A stretch of DNA of 64,000 nucleotides, taken from NCBI GenBank assembly GCA_920105625.2, contig OV050030.1, positions 217,480,325-217,544,324 of the forward strand, in the 5' to 3' direction. Positions 1-13,834 of the stretch are shown here, piece after piece. How positions within the stretch are numbered: the stretch's first letter is position 1; each line of letters begins with the position of its first letter. A program made the position numbers and the translations under genes. This DNA comes from Clusia tigrina (lineage: Eukaryota; Arthropoda; Insecta; Diptera; Clusiidae). The notes under the pieces were generated by a model. The model did not search any database. It saw only the letters and a program-made list of their open reading frames with translations, and was not told the DNA's origin.

Positions 1-850
1 ATAAAGTAGTCGTGCCTCTTATCAATTTAAGCTATCGCTCATAGCAATGCTACCCTTGACTCCAAAATCAAAAACTAATAAAACTTCATATGGACCTCAC
101 TTCTATACGGTGCGTCCTATACCTATCAAAGTTTGCAACATTCAAGAGCTTACTGGCGCGTCATAAAACCTTGAAATGTTGTGACAATAAAGTACTCGTG
201 CCTCTTATCAATTTAAGCTAGCGCTCATAGCTATGCTAGCCTTGACTCCAAAATAAAGCACTGATAAAACTTCAAATGGACCTAACTTCTATACGGTGCG
301 TCCTATACCTATCAAAGTTTGCAACATTCAAATGCTGGGTGGAACGTCCTAAAACCTTGAAATGTTGTGACAATAAAGTACTCGTGCCACTTATCAATTT
401 AAACTATCGCTCATAGCTATGCTACCCTTGACTCCACTGATAAAACTTCAAATGGCCCTAACATATGTACGGTGCGTCCTATACCTATAAAAATTTGCAA
501 CATTCAAATGCTTACTGGAGCGTCATAAAACCTTGAAATGTTGTGACAATAAAGTAGTCGTGCCTCTTATCAATTTAAGATATCGCTCATAGCTATGCTA
601 CCCTTGACTTCAAAATAAAACACTGATAAAACCTCAAATGGCCCTAACTTCTGTACGGTGCGTCCTCTATATATCAAATTTTGCAACATTCAAATGCTCA
701 CTAGAGCGTCATAAAACCTTGAAATTTTGTGACAATAAACTACTCGTCCATTTTATCAATTTAAGCTCTCGCTCATAGCTATGCGACCCTTGACTCCAAA
801 ATAAAACACTGATAGAACCTCAAATGGCCCTAACTTCTGTACGGTGCGTC
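1..850 (+). repeat. Duplicated block, copy 1 (offset 3,050 bp)
   Basis: This block matches 3051-3900 at a constant offset of 3,050 bp, including private markers. The markers are CATAGCAATGC near 52, the TTCAAGAGCTTACTGGCGCG variant near 150, the 10-bp deletion at 431 and ATGCGACCC near 781. A few single-base differences separate the copies. Identity is lost after about 850, where this copy reads CTATACTTATC and the other CTATATATATC. The left end is cut by the window. Confidence 0.85.
426..446 (+). repeat. Monomer variant with 10-bp deletion before ACTGATAAAAC
   Basis: GACTCC joins directly to ACTGATAAAAC, omitting the AAAATCAAAC found in neighbours. The identical deletion at about 3485 shows that both derive from one event. 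Its size equals the 10-bp long/short indel. Confidence 0.8.
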
Positions 851-1059
851 CTATACTTATCAAAGTTTGCAACTTTCAAATGCTTGTAACTTTTTACTGG
901 AGAGTCATAAAATCTTGAAATTTTGTGAGTATAAAATACTCGGGCCTCTTATCAATTTAAGCTATGGCTCATAACTATGCTAAACTTGACTCCAAAATAA
1001 AACACTGATAAAATTTCAAATGGACCTAACTTCTATACGGTGCGTCCTATACCTATCAA

Positions 1060-2912
1060 AGTTTGCAACTATCAAATGCTTGTAACTTTTTACTGGAGCG
1101 TCATAAAACCTTGAAATTTTGTGACAATAAAGTACTCGTGCCTCTTATCACTTTAAGCTATCGCTAATAGCTATGCTACCCTTGAATCCAAAATATAACA
1201 CTAATAAATCCTCAAATGGCCCTAAATTCTGCACGGTGCGTCCTATACCTATCAAAGTTTGCAACATTCAAATGCTTGCTGGAGCGTCATAAAACCTTGA
1301 AATGCTGTGACAATAAAGTACTTGTGCCACTTATCAATTTAAGCTATCGCTCATAGCTATGCTACCCTTGACTCCAAAATCAAACACTGATAAAACTTCA
1401 AATAGCCCTAACTTATATACGGTGTGTCCTATACCTATCAAAGTTTGCAACATTAAAATGCTAGTAACTTTTAACTGGAGCGTCAAAAAACCTTGAAGTT
1501 TTGTGACAATAAAGTATTCGATTCTCTTGTCAATTTAAGATATCGCTCATAGCTATGCTACCCTTGGGTTCCAGATCAAACACTGATAAAACTTCAAATG
1601 GCCCTAACTTCTGTACGGTGCGTCCTATAGTTATCAAAGTTTGCAACAATCAAATGCTTGTACCTTTTTACTGGAGCGTCATAAAATCTTGAAATTTTGT
1701 AACAATAAAGTACTCGAGCCTCTTGTCAATTAAAGTTATCGCTCATAGCTATGCTACCCTTGTCTCCGAAATCAAATACTGATAAAACTTCAAATCGCCC
1801 TAACTTCTCTACTGTGCGTCCTCTACCTATCATAGTTTGCAACAAATGCTCGTAACTTTGTACTGGAGAGTCAGAAAACCTTGAAATTTTGTGACTATGA
1901 AGTACTCGAGCCTGTTGCCAATTTAAGCTATCGCTCATAGCTATGCTACCCTTGAGTCCCAAATCAAACACTGATAAAACTTCAAATTGCCCTAACTTCT
2001 ATACGCTGCGTCCTACACCTATCAAAAATTACAGCAATCAAATGCATGTAACTTTTTACTGGAGCGTCATAAAACCTTGAAATTTGGTGACTATAAAGTA
2101 CTCGTGCCTTTTATCAATTTAAGCTATCTCTCATAGCTATGCTACCCTTGAGTCCCAAATCAAACACTGCTAAAACTTCAAATGGCCGTAACTTCTATAC
2201 GGTGCGTCCTATACCTATCAAAATTTGCAACATTAAAATGCTAGTAACTTTTAACTGGAGCGTCAAAAAACCTTGAAATTTTGTGACAATAAAGTACACG
2301 TGCCACTTATCAATTTAAGCTATCGCTCATAGCTATGCTACCCTTGACTCCAAAATCAAACACCGATAAAACTTCAAATAGCCCTAAGTTCTATACTGTG
2401 CGTCCTACACCTATTAAAGTTTGCAACATTCAAATACTTGTAACTTTTTACTGGAGCGTCATGAAACCTTGAAATTTTGTGACAATAAACTACTCGTGCC
2501 TTTTATCAATTTAAGCTCTCGCTCATAGCTGTGCTACCATTGACTCCAAAATAAAACACTGATAAAACCTCAAATGGCCCTAACTTCTGCACGGTGCGTC
2601 CTATACCTATCAAAGTTTGCAACATTCAAATGCTTACTGGAGCGTCATAAAACCTTGAAATGTTGTGACAATAAAGTACTCGTGCCACTTATCAATTTAA
2701 GCTATCGCTCATAGCTATGCTACCCTTGACTCCAAAATCAAACACTGAAAAAACTTCAAATGGCCCTAACTTGTACGGTGCGTCCTACATCTATCAAAGT
2801 TTGCAACATTCAAATGCTTGTAACTTTTTACTGGAGCGTCATAAAATCTTGAAATTTTGTGAGAATAAAGTACTCGGGCCTCTTATCAATTTAAGCTATC
2901 GCTCATAGCTAT
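1060..2912 (+). repeat. 2.1 kb higher-order repeat, distal copy A
   Basis: This run of about ten monomers matches 11983-13834 at an offset of 10,922-10,923 bp, and its first 1.6 kb also matches from about 9865 at an offset of 8,801 bp. Shared private markers include CACTTTAAGCTATCGCTAATAG near 1150, GTATTCGATTCTCTTGTC near 1515, the CAAAAATTACAGCAATC monomer near 2023 and AGTCATGAAACC-type sequence near 2459. The offset changes by 1 bp because 12603 has lost one base. The copy lies about 9 kb from its two relatives, so the HOR has been dispersed or split by later events. Confidence 0.85.
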
Positions 2913-3050
2913 GCTACCCTTGACTCCAAAATCAAACACTGATAAACCTTCAAATAACCCTAACATCTGTACGGTGCGTCCTATACCTATCAAAGTTTGC
3001 AACATTCAAATGCTTACTGGAGCGTCATAAAACCTTGAAATGTTGTGACA

Positions 3051-3900
3051 ATAAAGTAGTCGTGCCTCTTATCAATTTAAGCTATCGCTCATAGCAATGC
3101 TACCCTTGACTCCAAAATCAAAAACTAATAAAACTTCATATGGACCTCACTTCTATACGGTGCGTCCTATACCTATCAAAGTTTGCAACATTCAAGAGCT
3201 TACTGGCGCGTCATAAAACCTTGAAATGTTGTGACAATAAAGTACTCGGGCCTCTTATCAATTTAAGCTAGCGCTCATAGCTATGCTAGCCTTGACTCCA
3301 AAATAAAACACTGATAAAACTTCAAATGGACCTAACTTCTATACGGTGCGTCCTATACCTATCAAAGTTTGCAACATTCAAATGCTTGCTGGAGCGTCCT
3401 AAAACCTTGAAATGTTGTGACAATAAAGTACTCGTGCCACTTATCAATTTAAACTATCGCTCATAGCTATGCTACCCTTGACTCCACTGATAAAACTTCA
3501 AATGGCCCTAACATATGTACGGTGCGTCCTATACCTATAAAAATTTGCAACATTCAAATGCTTACTGGAGCGTCATAAAACCTTGAAATGTTGTGACAAT
3601 AAAGTAGTCGTGCCTCTTATCAATTTAAGCTATCGCTCATAGCTATGCTACCCTTGACTTCAAAATAAAACACTGATAAAACCTCAAATGGCCCTAACTT
3701 CTGTACGGTGCGTCCTCTATATATCAAATTTTGCAACATTCAAATGCTCACTAGAGCGTCATAAAACCTTGAAATTTTGTGACAATAAACTACTCGTCCC
3801 TTTTATCAATTTAAGCTCTCGCTCATAGCTATGCGACCCTTGACTCCAAAATAAAACACTGATAGAACCTCAAATGGCCCTAACTTCTGTACGGTGCGTC
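3051..3900 (+). repeat. Duplicated block, copy 2 (offset 3,050 bp)
   Basis: This is the second copy of the block at 1-850, with the same 10-bp deletion (3485) and the same variant monomer order. Its first part, from the CATAGCAATGC monomer through the CTAGCC monomer, also recurs from about 11471, and similar monomers occur near 9640-9790. Confidence 0.85.
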
Positions 3901-6900
3901 CTATATATATCAAAGTTTGCAATATTCAAATGCTTGTAACTTTTTACTGGAGCGTCATAAATACTTGAAATTTTGTGACAACAAAGTACTCGTGCCTCTT
4001 GCCAATCAAATTTATCGCCCTTAGCTATGCTACCCTTGAGTCCCAAATCAAACACTGATAAAACTTCAAACAGTCCTAACTTCTATACGGTGCGTCCTAC
4101 ACCTATCAATGTTTGCAACTATCAAATGCTTGTAACTTTTTACTGGAGCGTCATAAAACATTGAAATTTTGTGACAATAAAGTACTCGTGCCTCTTATCA
4201 AATTAAGCTCTCGCTCATAGCTATGCTGCCCTTAACTCCAAAATAAAACACTGATAAAAATTCAAATGACCCTAACTTCTGTACGGTGCGTCCTATACCT
4301 ATCAAAGTTTGCAACATTCAAATGCTTACTGGAGCGTCATAAAACCTTGAAATGTTGTGACAATAAAGTACTCGTGCCTCTTATCAATTTAAGCTATCGC
4401 TCATAGCTATGCAACCCTTGACTCCAAAATAAAACACTGAAAAAACCTTAAATGGCCCTAACTTCTGCACGGTGCGTCCTATATATATCAAAGTTTGCAA
4501 CATTCAAATGCTTACTGGAGCGTCATAAAACCTTGAAATTTTGTGACAATAAACTACTCGTGCCTTTTATCAATTTAAGCTATCGCTCATAGCTATGCTA
4601 CCCTTCACTCCAAAATAAAACACTGATAAAACCTCAAATGGCCCTAACTTCTGTACGATGCGTCCTATACCTATCAAAGTTTGCAACATTCAAATGCTTA
4701 ATGGAACGTCATAAAACCTTGAAATGTTGTGACAATAAAGTACTCGTGCCACTTATCAATTTAAGCTATCGCTCATAGCTATGCTACCCTTGACTCCAAA
4801 ATCAAACACTGATAAAACTTCAAATGGCCCTAAGTTCTATACTGTGCGTCCTACACCTATTAAAGTTTGCAACATTCAAATGCTTGTAACTTTTTACTTG
4901 AGCGTCATAAAACCTTGAAATTTTGTGACAATAAACTACTCGTGCCTTTTATCAATTTAAGCTCTCGCTCATAGCTATGCTACCCTTGGCTCCAAAATAA
5001 AACTTTGATAAAACTTCATATGGACCTAACTTCTATTCGGTGCGTTCTATACCTATCAAAGTTTGCAACATTCAAATGCTTACTGGAGCGTCATAAAACC
5101 TTGAATTGTTGTGACAATAAAGTACTCGTGCCTCTTATCATTTTAGGCTATCGCCCATAGCTATGCTACCCTTGATTCCAAAATAAAACACTGATAAAAC
5201 CTCAAATGGCCCTAACTTCTGTACGGTGCGTCCTAAACCTATCAAAGTTTGCAACATTCAAATGCTTGCTGGAGCGTCAAAAACCTTGAAATGTTGTGAC
5301 AATAAAGTACTTGTGCCACTTATCAATTTAAACTATCGCTCATAGCTATGCTACCCTTGAATCCAAAATCAAACACTGATAAAACTTCAAATGGCTCTAA
5401 AATCTGTACGGTGCGTTCTATACCTATCAAAGTTTGCAACATTCAAATGCTTACTGGAGCGTCATAAAACCTTGAAATGTTGTGACAATAAAGTAGTCGT
5501 GCCTCTTATCAATTTAAGCTATCGCTCATAGCAATGCTACCCTTGACTCCAAAATCAAAAACTAATAAAAATTCAAATGACCCTAACTTCTATACGGTAC
5601 GTCCTATACATATCAAAGTTTGCAACATTCAAATGCTTGTAACTTTTTACTGGAGCGTCATAAAACCTTGAAATTTTGTGACAATAAAATACTCGTGCCT
5701 CTTATCAATTTAAGCTATCGCTCATAGCTATGCTACCCTTGACTCCAAAATCAAACACTGATAAAACTTCAAATGGTCCTAACTTATATACGGTGTGTCC
5801 TATACCTATCAAAGTTTGCAACATTAAAATGCTAGTAACTTTTAACTGGAGCGTAAAAAAACCTTGAAGTTTTGTGACAATAAAGTATTCGATTCTCTTG
5901 TCAATTTAAGCTATCGCTCATATCTATGCTACCCTTGGGTTCCAAATCAAACACTGATAAAACTTCAAATCGCCCTAACTTCTGTACGGTGCGTCCTATA
6001 CTTATCAAAGTTTGCAACAATCAAATGCTTGTAACTTTTTACTGGAGCGTCATAAAATCTTGAAATTTTGTAACAATAAAGTACTCGAGCCTCTTGTCAA
6101 TTAAAGTTATCGCTCATAGCTATGCTACCCTTGTGTCCCAAATCAAATACTGATAAAACTTCAAATCGCCCTAACTTCTCTACTGTGCGTCCTCTACCTA
6201 TCGTAGTTTGCAACAAATGCTCGTAACTTTTTACTGGAGAGTCAGAAAACCTTGAAATTTTGTGACTATGAAGTACTCGTGCCCTTTATCAATTTAAGCT
6301 ATCTCTCATAGCTATGCTACCCATGCCTCCAAAATCAAACTCTGAAAAAACTTCAAATGGCCCAAACTTCTACATAGTTAGTCCTATACCTATCAAAGTT
6401 TGCAACATTAAAATGCTATTAACTTTTAAATGGAGCGTCAAAAAACCTTGAAATTTTGTGACAATAAAGTATTCGATTCTCTTGTCAATTTAAGCTATCG
6501 CTCATAGCTATGCTACCCTTGGGTTCCAAATCAAACACTGATAAAACTTCAAATGGCCCTAACGTCTGTACGGTGCGTCCTATACCTATCAAAGTTTGCA
6601 CCAATCAAGTGCTTGTAACTTTTTACTGGAGCGTTAAAAAGCATTGAAATTTTGTGACAATAAAGTACTCGAGCCTCTTGTCAATTTAACCTATCGCTCA
6701 TAGCGATGCTACCCTTGAGGCCCAAATCAAACACTGCTAAAACTTCAAATGGCCCTTACTTCTGTACGAAGCGTCCTATATATATATCAAAGTTTGCAAT
6801 ATTCAAATGCTTGTAACTTTTTACTGAGGCGTCAAAAAACCTTGAAATTTTGTGACAATAAAGTACTCGTGCCTCTTGCCAATCAAATTTATCGCCCTTA

Positions 6901-9864
6901 GCTATGCTACCCTTGAGTCCCAAATCAAACACTGATAAAACTTCAAACAGTCCTAACTTCTATACGGTGCGTCCTACACCTACCAAAGTTTGCAAGTATC
7001 AAATGCTTGTAACTTTTTACTGGAGCGTCTTAAAACCTTGAAATTTTGTGACAATAAAGTACTCGTGCCTCTTATCAATTTAAGCTATCGCTCATAGCAA
7101 TGCTACCCTTGACTCCAAAATCAAAAACTAATAAAACTTCAAATGGCCCTAACTTCTATACGGTACGTCCTACACATATCAAAGTTTGCAACATTCAAAT
7201 GCTTGTAACTTTTTACTGGAGCGTCATAAAATCTTGAAATTTTGTGAGAATAAAGTACTCGGGGTCAATTTAAGCTATCGCTCATAACTATGCTAAACTT
7301 GACTCCAAAATAAAACACTGATAAAACTTCATATGGACCTCACTTCTATGCGGTGCGTCCTACACCTACCAAAGTTTGCAACTATCAAATGCTTGTAACT
7401 TTTTACTGGAGCGTCTTAAAATCTTGAAATGTTGTGACAATAAAGTACTCGTGCCACTTATCAATTTAAACTATCGCTCATAGCTATGCTACCCTTGAAT
7501 CCAAAATAAAACACTGATAAAACTTCAAATGGCTCTAAAATCTGTACGGTGCGTTCTATACCTATCAAAGTTTGCAACATTCAAATGCTTACTGGAGCGT
7601 CATAAAACCTTGAAATGTTGTGACAATAAAGTAGTCGTGCCTCTTATCAATTTAAGCTATCGCTCATAGCAATGCTACCCTTGACTCCAAAATCAAAAAC
7701 TAATAAAAATTCAAATGGCCCTAACTTCTATACGGTACGTCCTATACATATCAAAGTTTGCAACATTCAAATGCTTGTAACTTTTTACTGGAGCGTCATA
7801 AAAACTTGAAATTTTGTGACAATAAAATACTCGTGCCTCTTATCAATTTAAGCTATCGCTCATAGCTATGCTACCCTTGACTCCAAAATCAAACACTGAT
7901 AGAACCTCAAATGGCCCTAACTTCTGTACGGTGCGTCATATACCTATCAAAGTTTGCAACATTCAAGTGCTTACTGGCGCGTCATAAAACCTTGAAATGT
8001 TGTGACAATAAAGTACTCGTGGCTCTTATCAATTTAAACTAGCGCTCATAGCTATGCTAGCCTTGACTCCAAACTAAAACACTGATAAAACTTCAAATGG
8101 CCCTAAGTTCTGTACGGTGCGTCCTATATATATCAAAGTTTGCAATATTCAAATGCTTGTAACTTTTCACTGGAGCTTCATAAAACCTTGAAATTTTGTG
8201 ACAATAAAGTACTCGTGCCTCTTATGACTTTAAGCTATCGCTCATAGCTATGCTACCCTTGACTCCAAAATCAAACACTGATTAAACTTCAAATGGCCCT
8301 AACTTATATACGGTCTGTCCTATACTTATCAAAGTTTGCAACAATCAAATGCTTGTAACTTTTTACTGGAGCGTCATAAAATCTTGAAATTTTGTAACAA
8401 TAAAGTACTCGAGCCTCTTGTCAATTAAAGTTATCGCTCATAGCTATGCTACCCTTGTGTCCCAAATCAAATACTGAAAAAACTTCAAATCGCCCTAACT
8501 TCTCTACTGTGCGTCCTCTACCTATCATAGTTTGCAACAAATGCTCGTAACTTTTTACTGGAGAGTCAGAAAACCTTGAAATTTTGTGACTATGAAGTAC
8601 TCGAGCCTGTTGCCAATTTAAGTTATCGCTCATAGCTATGCTACCCTTGAGTCCCAAATCAAACACTGATAAAACTTCAAATGGCCCTAACTTCTATACG
8701 CTGCGTCCTACACCTATCAAAAATTACAGCAATCAAATGCATGTAACTTTTTACTGGAGCGTCATAAAACCTTGAAATTGGGCGACAATAAAGTACTCGT
8801 GCCTTTTATTAATTTAAGCTATCTCTCATAGCTATGCTACCCATGCCTCCAAAATCAAACACTCATACAACTTCAAATGGCCCTAACTTCTATACTGTGC
8901 GTCCTACACCTATTAAAGTTTGCAACATTCAAATGCTTGTAACTTTTTACTTGAGCGCCATAAAACCTTGAAATTTTGTGACAATAAACTACTCGTGCCT
9001 TTTATCAATTTAAGCTCTCGCTCATAGCTATGCTACCCTTGACTCCAAAATAAAACACTGATAAAACTTCATATGGACCTAACTTCTATTCGGTGCGTCC
9101 TATACCCATCAAAGTTTGCAACATTCAAATGCTTACTGGAGCGTCATAAAACCTTGTAATGTTGTGACAATAAAGTACTCGTGCCTCTTATCATTTTAGG
9201 CTATCGCCCATAGCTATGCTACCCTTGACTCCAAAATAAAACACTGATAAAACCTCAAATGGCCCTAACTTCTGTACGGTGTGTCCTATACCTATCAAAG
9301 TTTTCAACATTCAAATGCTTACTGGAGCGTCATAAAACCTTGAAATGTTGTGACAATAAAGTAGTCGTGCCTCTTATCAATTTAAGCTATCGCTCATAGC
9401 AATGCTACCCTTGACTCCAAAATCAAAAACTAATAAAACTTCAAATGGCCCTAACTTCTATACGGTACGTCCTACACATATCAAAGTTTGCAACATTCAA
9501 GTGCTTGTAACTTTTTACTGGAGCGTCATAAAATCTTGAAATTTTGTGAGAATAAAGTACTCGGGCTCAATTTAAGCTATCGCTCATAACTATGCTAAAC
9601 TTGACTCCAAAATAAAACACTGATAAAACTTCATATGGACCTCACTTCTATACGGTGCGTCCTATACCTATCAAAGTTTGCAACATTCAAGAGCTTACTG
9701 GCGCGTCATAAAACCTTGAAATGTTGTGACAATAAAGTACTCGTGCCTCTTATCAATTTAAGCTAGCGCTCATAGCTATGCTAGCCTTGACTCCAAAATA
9801 AAACACTGATAAAACTTCAAATGGCCCTAACTTCTGTACGGTGCGTCCTATATATATCAAAGTT
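3900..9864 (+). repeat. Mosaic region of shuffled monomer blocks
   Basis: No single period fits this stretch, but block matches link it to itself and to later sequence. They are: 4841-5240 with 8894-9290 (offset about 4,053); 5361-5690 with 7498-7830 (offset 2,137); 5840-6285 with about 10270-10715 (offset 4,430); and 8421-8760 with 10527-10866 (offset 2,106). The TTTATCGCCCTTAGC subtype occurs near 4010 and 6890. Everything here is satellite; I see no gene or inserted element. Confidence 0.75.
7251..7275 (+). repeat. Monomer variant lacking CCTCTTAT box
   Basis: ACTCGGGG joins TCAATTTAAGC, omitting about 8 bp (CCTCTTAT). A closely similar but not identical junction, ACTCGGGCTCAATTTAAGC, lies near 9560, so these may be two related deletions or one deletion plus a base change. 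Confidence 0.7.
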
Positions 9865-11985
9865 TGCAACTATCAAATGCTTGTAACTTTTTACTGGAGC
9901 GTCATAAAACCTTGAAATTTTGTGACAATAAAGTACTCGTGCCTCTTATCACTTTAAGCTATCGCTAATAGCTATGCTACCCTTGAATCCAAAATATAAC
10001 ACTGATAAATCCTCAAATGGCCCTAAATTCTGCACGGTGCGTCCTATACCTATCAAAGTTTGCAACATTCAAATGCTTGCTGGAGCGTCATAAAACCTTG
10101 AAATGCTGTGACAATAAAGTACTTGTGCCACTTATCAATTTAAGCTATCGCTCATAGCTATGCTACCCTTGACTCCAAAATCAAACACTGATAAAACTTC
10201 AAATAGCCCTAACTTATATACGGTGTGTCCTATACCTATCAAAGTTTGCAACATTAAAATGCTAGTAACTTTTAACTGGAGCGTCAAAAAACCTTGAAGT
10301 TTTGTGACAATAAAGTATTCGATTCTCTTGTCAATTTAAGATATCGCTCATAGCTATGCTACCCTTGGGTTCCAAATCAAACACTGATAAAACTTCAAAT
10401 GGCCCTAACTTATGTACGGTGCGTCCTATACTTATCAAAGTTTGCAACAATCAAATGCTTGTAACTTTTTACTGGAGCGTCATAAAATCTTGAAATTTTG
10501 TAACAATAAAGTACTCGAGCCTCTTGTCAATTAAAGTTATCGCTCATAGCTATGCTACCCTTGTGTCCCAAATCAAATACTGATAAAACTTCAAATCGCC
10601 CTAACTTCTCTACTGTGCGTCCTCTACCTATCATAGTTTGCAACAAATGCTCGTAACTTTTTACTGGAGAGTCAGAAAACCTTGAAATTTTGTGACTATG
10701 AAGTACTCGAGCCTGTTGCCAATTTAAGCTATCGCTCATAGCTATGCTACCCTTGAGTCCCAAATCAAACACTGATAAAACTTCAAATGGCCCTAACTTC
10801 TATACGCTGCGTCCTACACCTATCAAAAATTACAGCAATCAAATGCATGTAACTTTTTACTGGAGCGTCATAAAACCTTGAAATTTGGTGACTATAAAGT
10901 ACTCGTGCCTTTTATCAATTTAAGCTATCTCTCATAGCTATGCTACCCTTGAGTCCCAAATCAAACACTGCTAAAACTTCAAATGGCCGTAACTTCTATA
11001 CGGTGCGTCCTATACCTATCAAAATTTGCAACATTAAAATGCTAGTAACTTTTAACTGGAGCGTCAAAAAACCTTGAAATTTTGTGACAATAAAGTACAC
11101 GTGCCACTTATCAATTTAAGCTATCGCTCATAGCTATGCTACCCTTGACTCCAAAATCAAACACTGATAAAACTTCAAATGGCCCTAAGTTCTATACTGT
11201 GCGTCCTACACCTATTAAAGTTTGCAACATTCAAATGCTTGTAACTTTTTACTGGAGCGTCATGAAACCTTGAAATTTTGTGACAATAAACTACTCGTGC
11301 CTTTTATCAATTTAAGCTATCGCTCATAGCTATGCTACCATTGACTCCAAAATAAAACACTGATAAAACCTCAAATGGCCCTAACTTCTGCACGGTGCGT
11401 CCTATACCTATCAAAGTTTGCAACATTCAAATGCTTACTGGAGCGTCATAAAACCTTGAAATGTTGTGACAATAAAGTAGTCGTGCCTCTTATCAATTTA
11501 AGCTATCGCTCATAGCAATGCTACCCTTGACTCCAAAATCAAAAACTAATAAAACTTCATATGGACCTCACTTCTATACGGTGCGTCCTATACCTATCAA
11601 AGTTTGCAACATTCAAGAGCTTACTGGCGCGTCATAAAACCTTGAAATGTTGTGACAATAAAGTACTCGTGCCTCTTATCAATTTAAGCTAGCGCTCATA
11701 GCTATGCTAGCCTTGACTCCAAAATAAAACACTGATAAAACTTCAAATGGCCCTAACTTCTGTACGGTGCGTCCTATATATATCAAAGTTTGCAATATTC
11801 AAATGCTTGTAACTTTTCACTGGAGCGTCATAAAACCTTGAAATTTTGTGACAATAAAGTACTCGTGCCTCTTGCCAATCAAATTTATCGCCCTTAGGTA
11901 TGCTACCCTTGAGTCCCAAATCAAACACTGATAAAACTTCAAACAGTCCTAACTTCTATACGGTGCGTCCTACACCTATCAAAGT
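9865..11985 (+). repeat. 2.12 kb higher-order repeat, copy B
   Basis: This unit and the next are adjacent. Positions 9865-11480 match 11986-13601 at an offset of 2,121-2,122 bp, about 11 monomers. After about 11480 the copies diverge: B carries the CATAGCAATGC and GAGCTTACTGGCGCG monomers that also open the window, while C continues with the two monomers found in copy A (2680-2912). The order is therefore a mosaic made by exchange between units. Confidence 0.85.
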
Positions 11986-13834
11986 TTGCAACTATCAAAT
12001 GCTTGTAACTTTTTACTGGAGCGTCATAAAACCTTGAAATTTTGTGACAATAAAGTACTCGTGCCTCTTATCACTTTAAGCTATCGCTAATAGCTATGCT
12101 ACCCTTGCATCCAAAATATAACACTGATAAATCCTCAAATGGCCCTAAATTCTGCACGGTGCGTCCTATACCTATCAAAGTTTGCAACATTCAAATGCTT
12201 GCTGGAGCGTCATAAAACCTTGAAATGCTGTGACAATAAAGTACTTGTGCCACTTATCAATTTAAGCTATCGCTCATAGCTATGCTACCCTTGACTCCAA
12301 AATCAAACACTGATAAAACTTCAAATAGCCCTAACTTATATACGGTGTGTCCTATACCTATCAAAGTTTGCAACATTAAAATGCTAGTAACTTTTAACTG
12401 GAGCGTCAAAAAACCTTGAAGTTTTGTGACAATAAAGTATTCGATTCTCTTGTCAATTTAAGCTATCGCTCATAGCTATGCTACCCTTGGGTTCCAAATC
12501 AAACACTGATAAAACTTCAAATGGCCCTAACTTCTGTACGGTGCGTCCTATACTTATCAAAGTTTGCAACAATCAAATGCTTGTAACTTTTTACTGGAGC
12601 GTCATAAAATTTGAAATTTTGTAACAATAAAGTACTCGAGCCTCTTGTCAATTAAAGTTATCGCTCATAGCTATGCTACCCTTGTGTCCCAAATCAAATA
12701 CTGATAAAACTTCAAATCGCCCTAACTTCTCTACTGTGCGTCCTCTACCTATCATAGTTTGCAACAAATGCTCGTAACTTTTTACTGGAGAGTCAGAAAA
12801 CCTTGAAATTTTGTGACTATGAAGTACTCGAGCCTGTTGCCAATTTAAGCTATCGCTCATAGCTATGCTACCCTTGAGTCCCAAATCAAACACTGATAAA
12901 ACTTCAAATGGCCCTAACTTCTATACGCTGCGTCCTACACCTATCAAAAATTACAGCAATCAAATGCATGTAACTTTTTACTGGAGCGTCATAAAACCTT
13001 GAAATTTGGTGACTATAAAGTACTCGTGCCTTTTATCAATTTAAGCTATCTCTCATAGCTATGCTACCCTTGAGTCCCAAATCAAACACTGCTAAAACTT
13101 CAAATGGCCGTAACTTCTATACGGTGCGTCCTATACCTATCAAAATTTGCAACATTAAAATGCTAGTAACTTTTAACTGGAGCGTCAAAAAACCTTGAAA
13201 TTTTGTGACAATAAAGTACACGTGCCACTTATCAATTTAAGCTATCGCTCATAGCTATGCTACCCTTGACTCCAATATCAAACACTGATAAAACTTCAAA
13301 TGGCCCTAAGTTCTATACTGTGCGTCCTACACCTATTAAAGTTTGCAACATTCAAATGCTTGTAACTTTTTACTGGAGCGTCATGAAACCTTGAAATTTT
13401 GTGACAATAAACTACTCGTGCCTTTTATCAATTTAAGCTCTCGCTCATAGCTGTGCTACCATTGACTCCAAAATAAAACACTGATAAAACCTCAAATGGC
13501 CCTAACTTCTGCACGGTGCGTCCTATACCTATCAAAGTTTGCAACATTCAAATGCTTACTGGAGCGTCATAAAACCTTGAAATGTTGTGACAATAAAGTA
13601 ATCGTGCCACTTATCAATTTAAGCTATCGCTCATAGCTATGCTACCCTTGACTCCAAAATCAAACACTGAAAAAACTTCAAACGGCCGTAACTTGTACGG
13701 TGCGTCCTACATCTATCAAAGTTTGCAACATTCAAATGCTTGTAACTTTTTACTGGAGCGTCATAAAATCTTGAAATTTTGTGAGAATAAAGTACTCGGG
13801 CCTCTTATCAATTTAAGCTATCGCTCATAGCAAT
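11986..13834 (+). repeat. 2.12 kb higher-order repeat, copy C
   Basis: This copy abuts copy B directly and matches A through its full length and B through its first 1.6 kb. A 1-bp deletion at about 12603 (AAATTTGAAATTT for AAATCTTGAAATTT) is private to this copy. The 2-bp shortened box TAACTTGTACGG near 13690 is shared with copy A near 2769, showing that A and C share the terminal monomers missing from B. Confidence 0.85.

Noticed and set aside
1726..1971. Open frames of 60-108 codons on both strands (for example here, 2717-2908, 27486-27668, 37897-38223, 48795-49046)
   Set aside because: Each is monomer read-through bounded by the dyad. They recur only where a block is duplicated, have no recognisable domain and some lack an ATG start. 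They are not supported as genes.
5141..5152. Telomere-like TTAGGC in TTTTAGGCTATCGC monomers
   Set aside because: It occurs once per monomer in a subtype and never as tandem hexamers, so it is a point variant of TTTAAGC.
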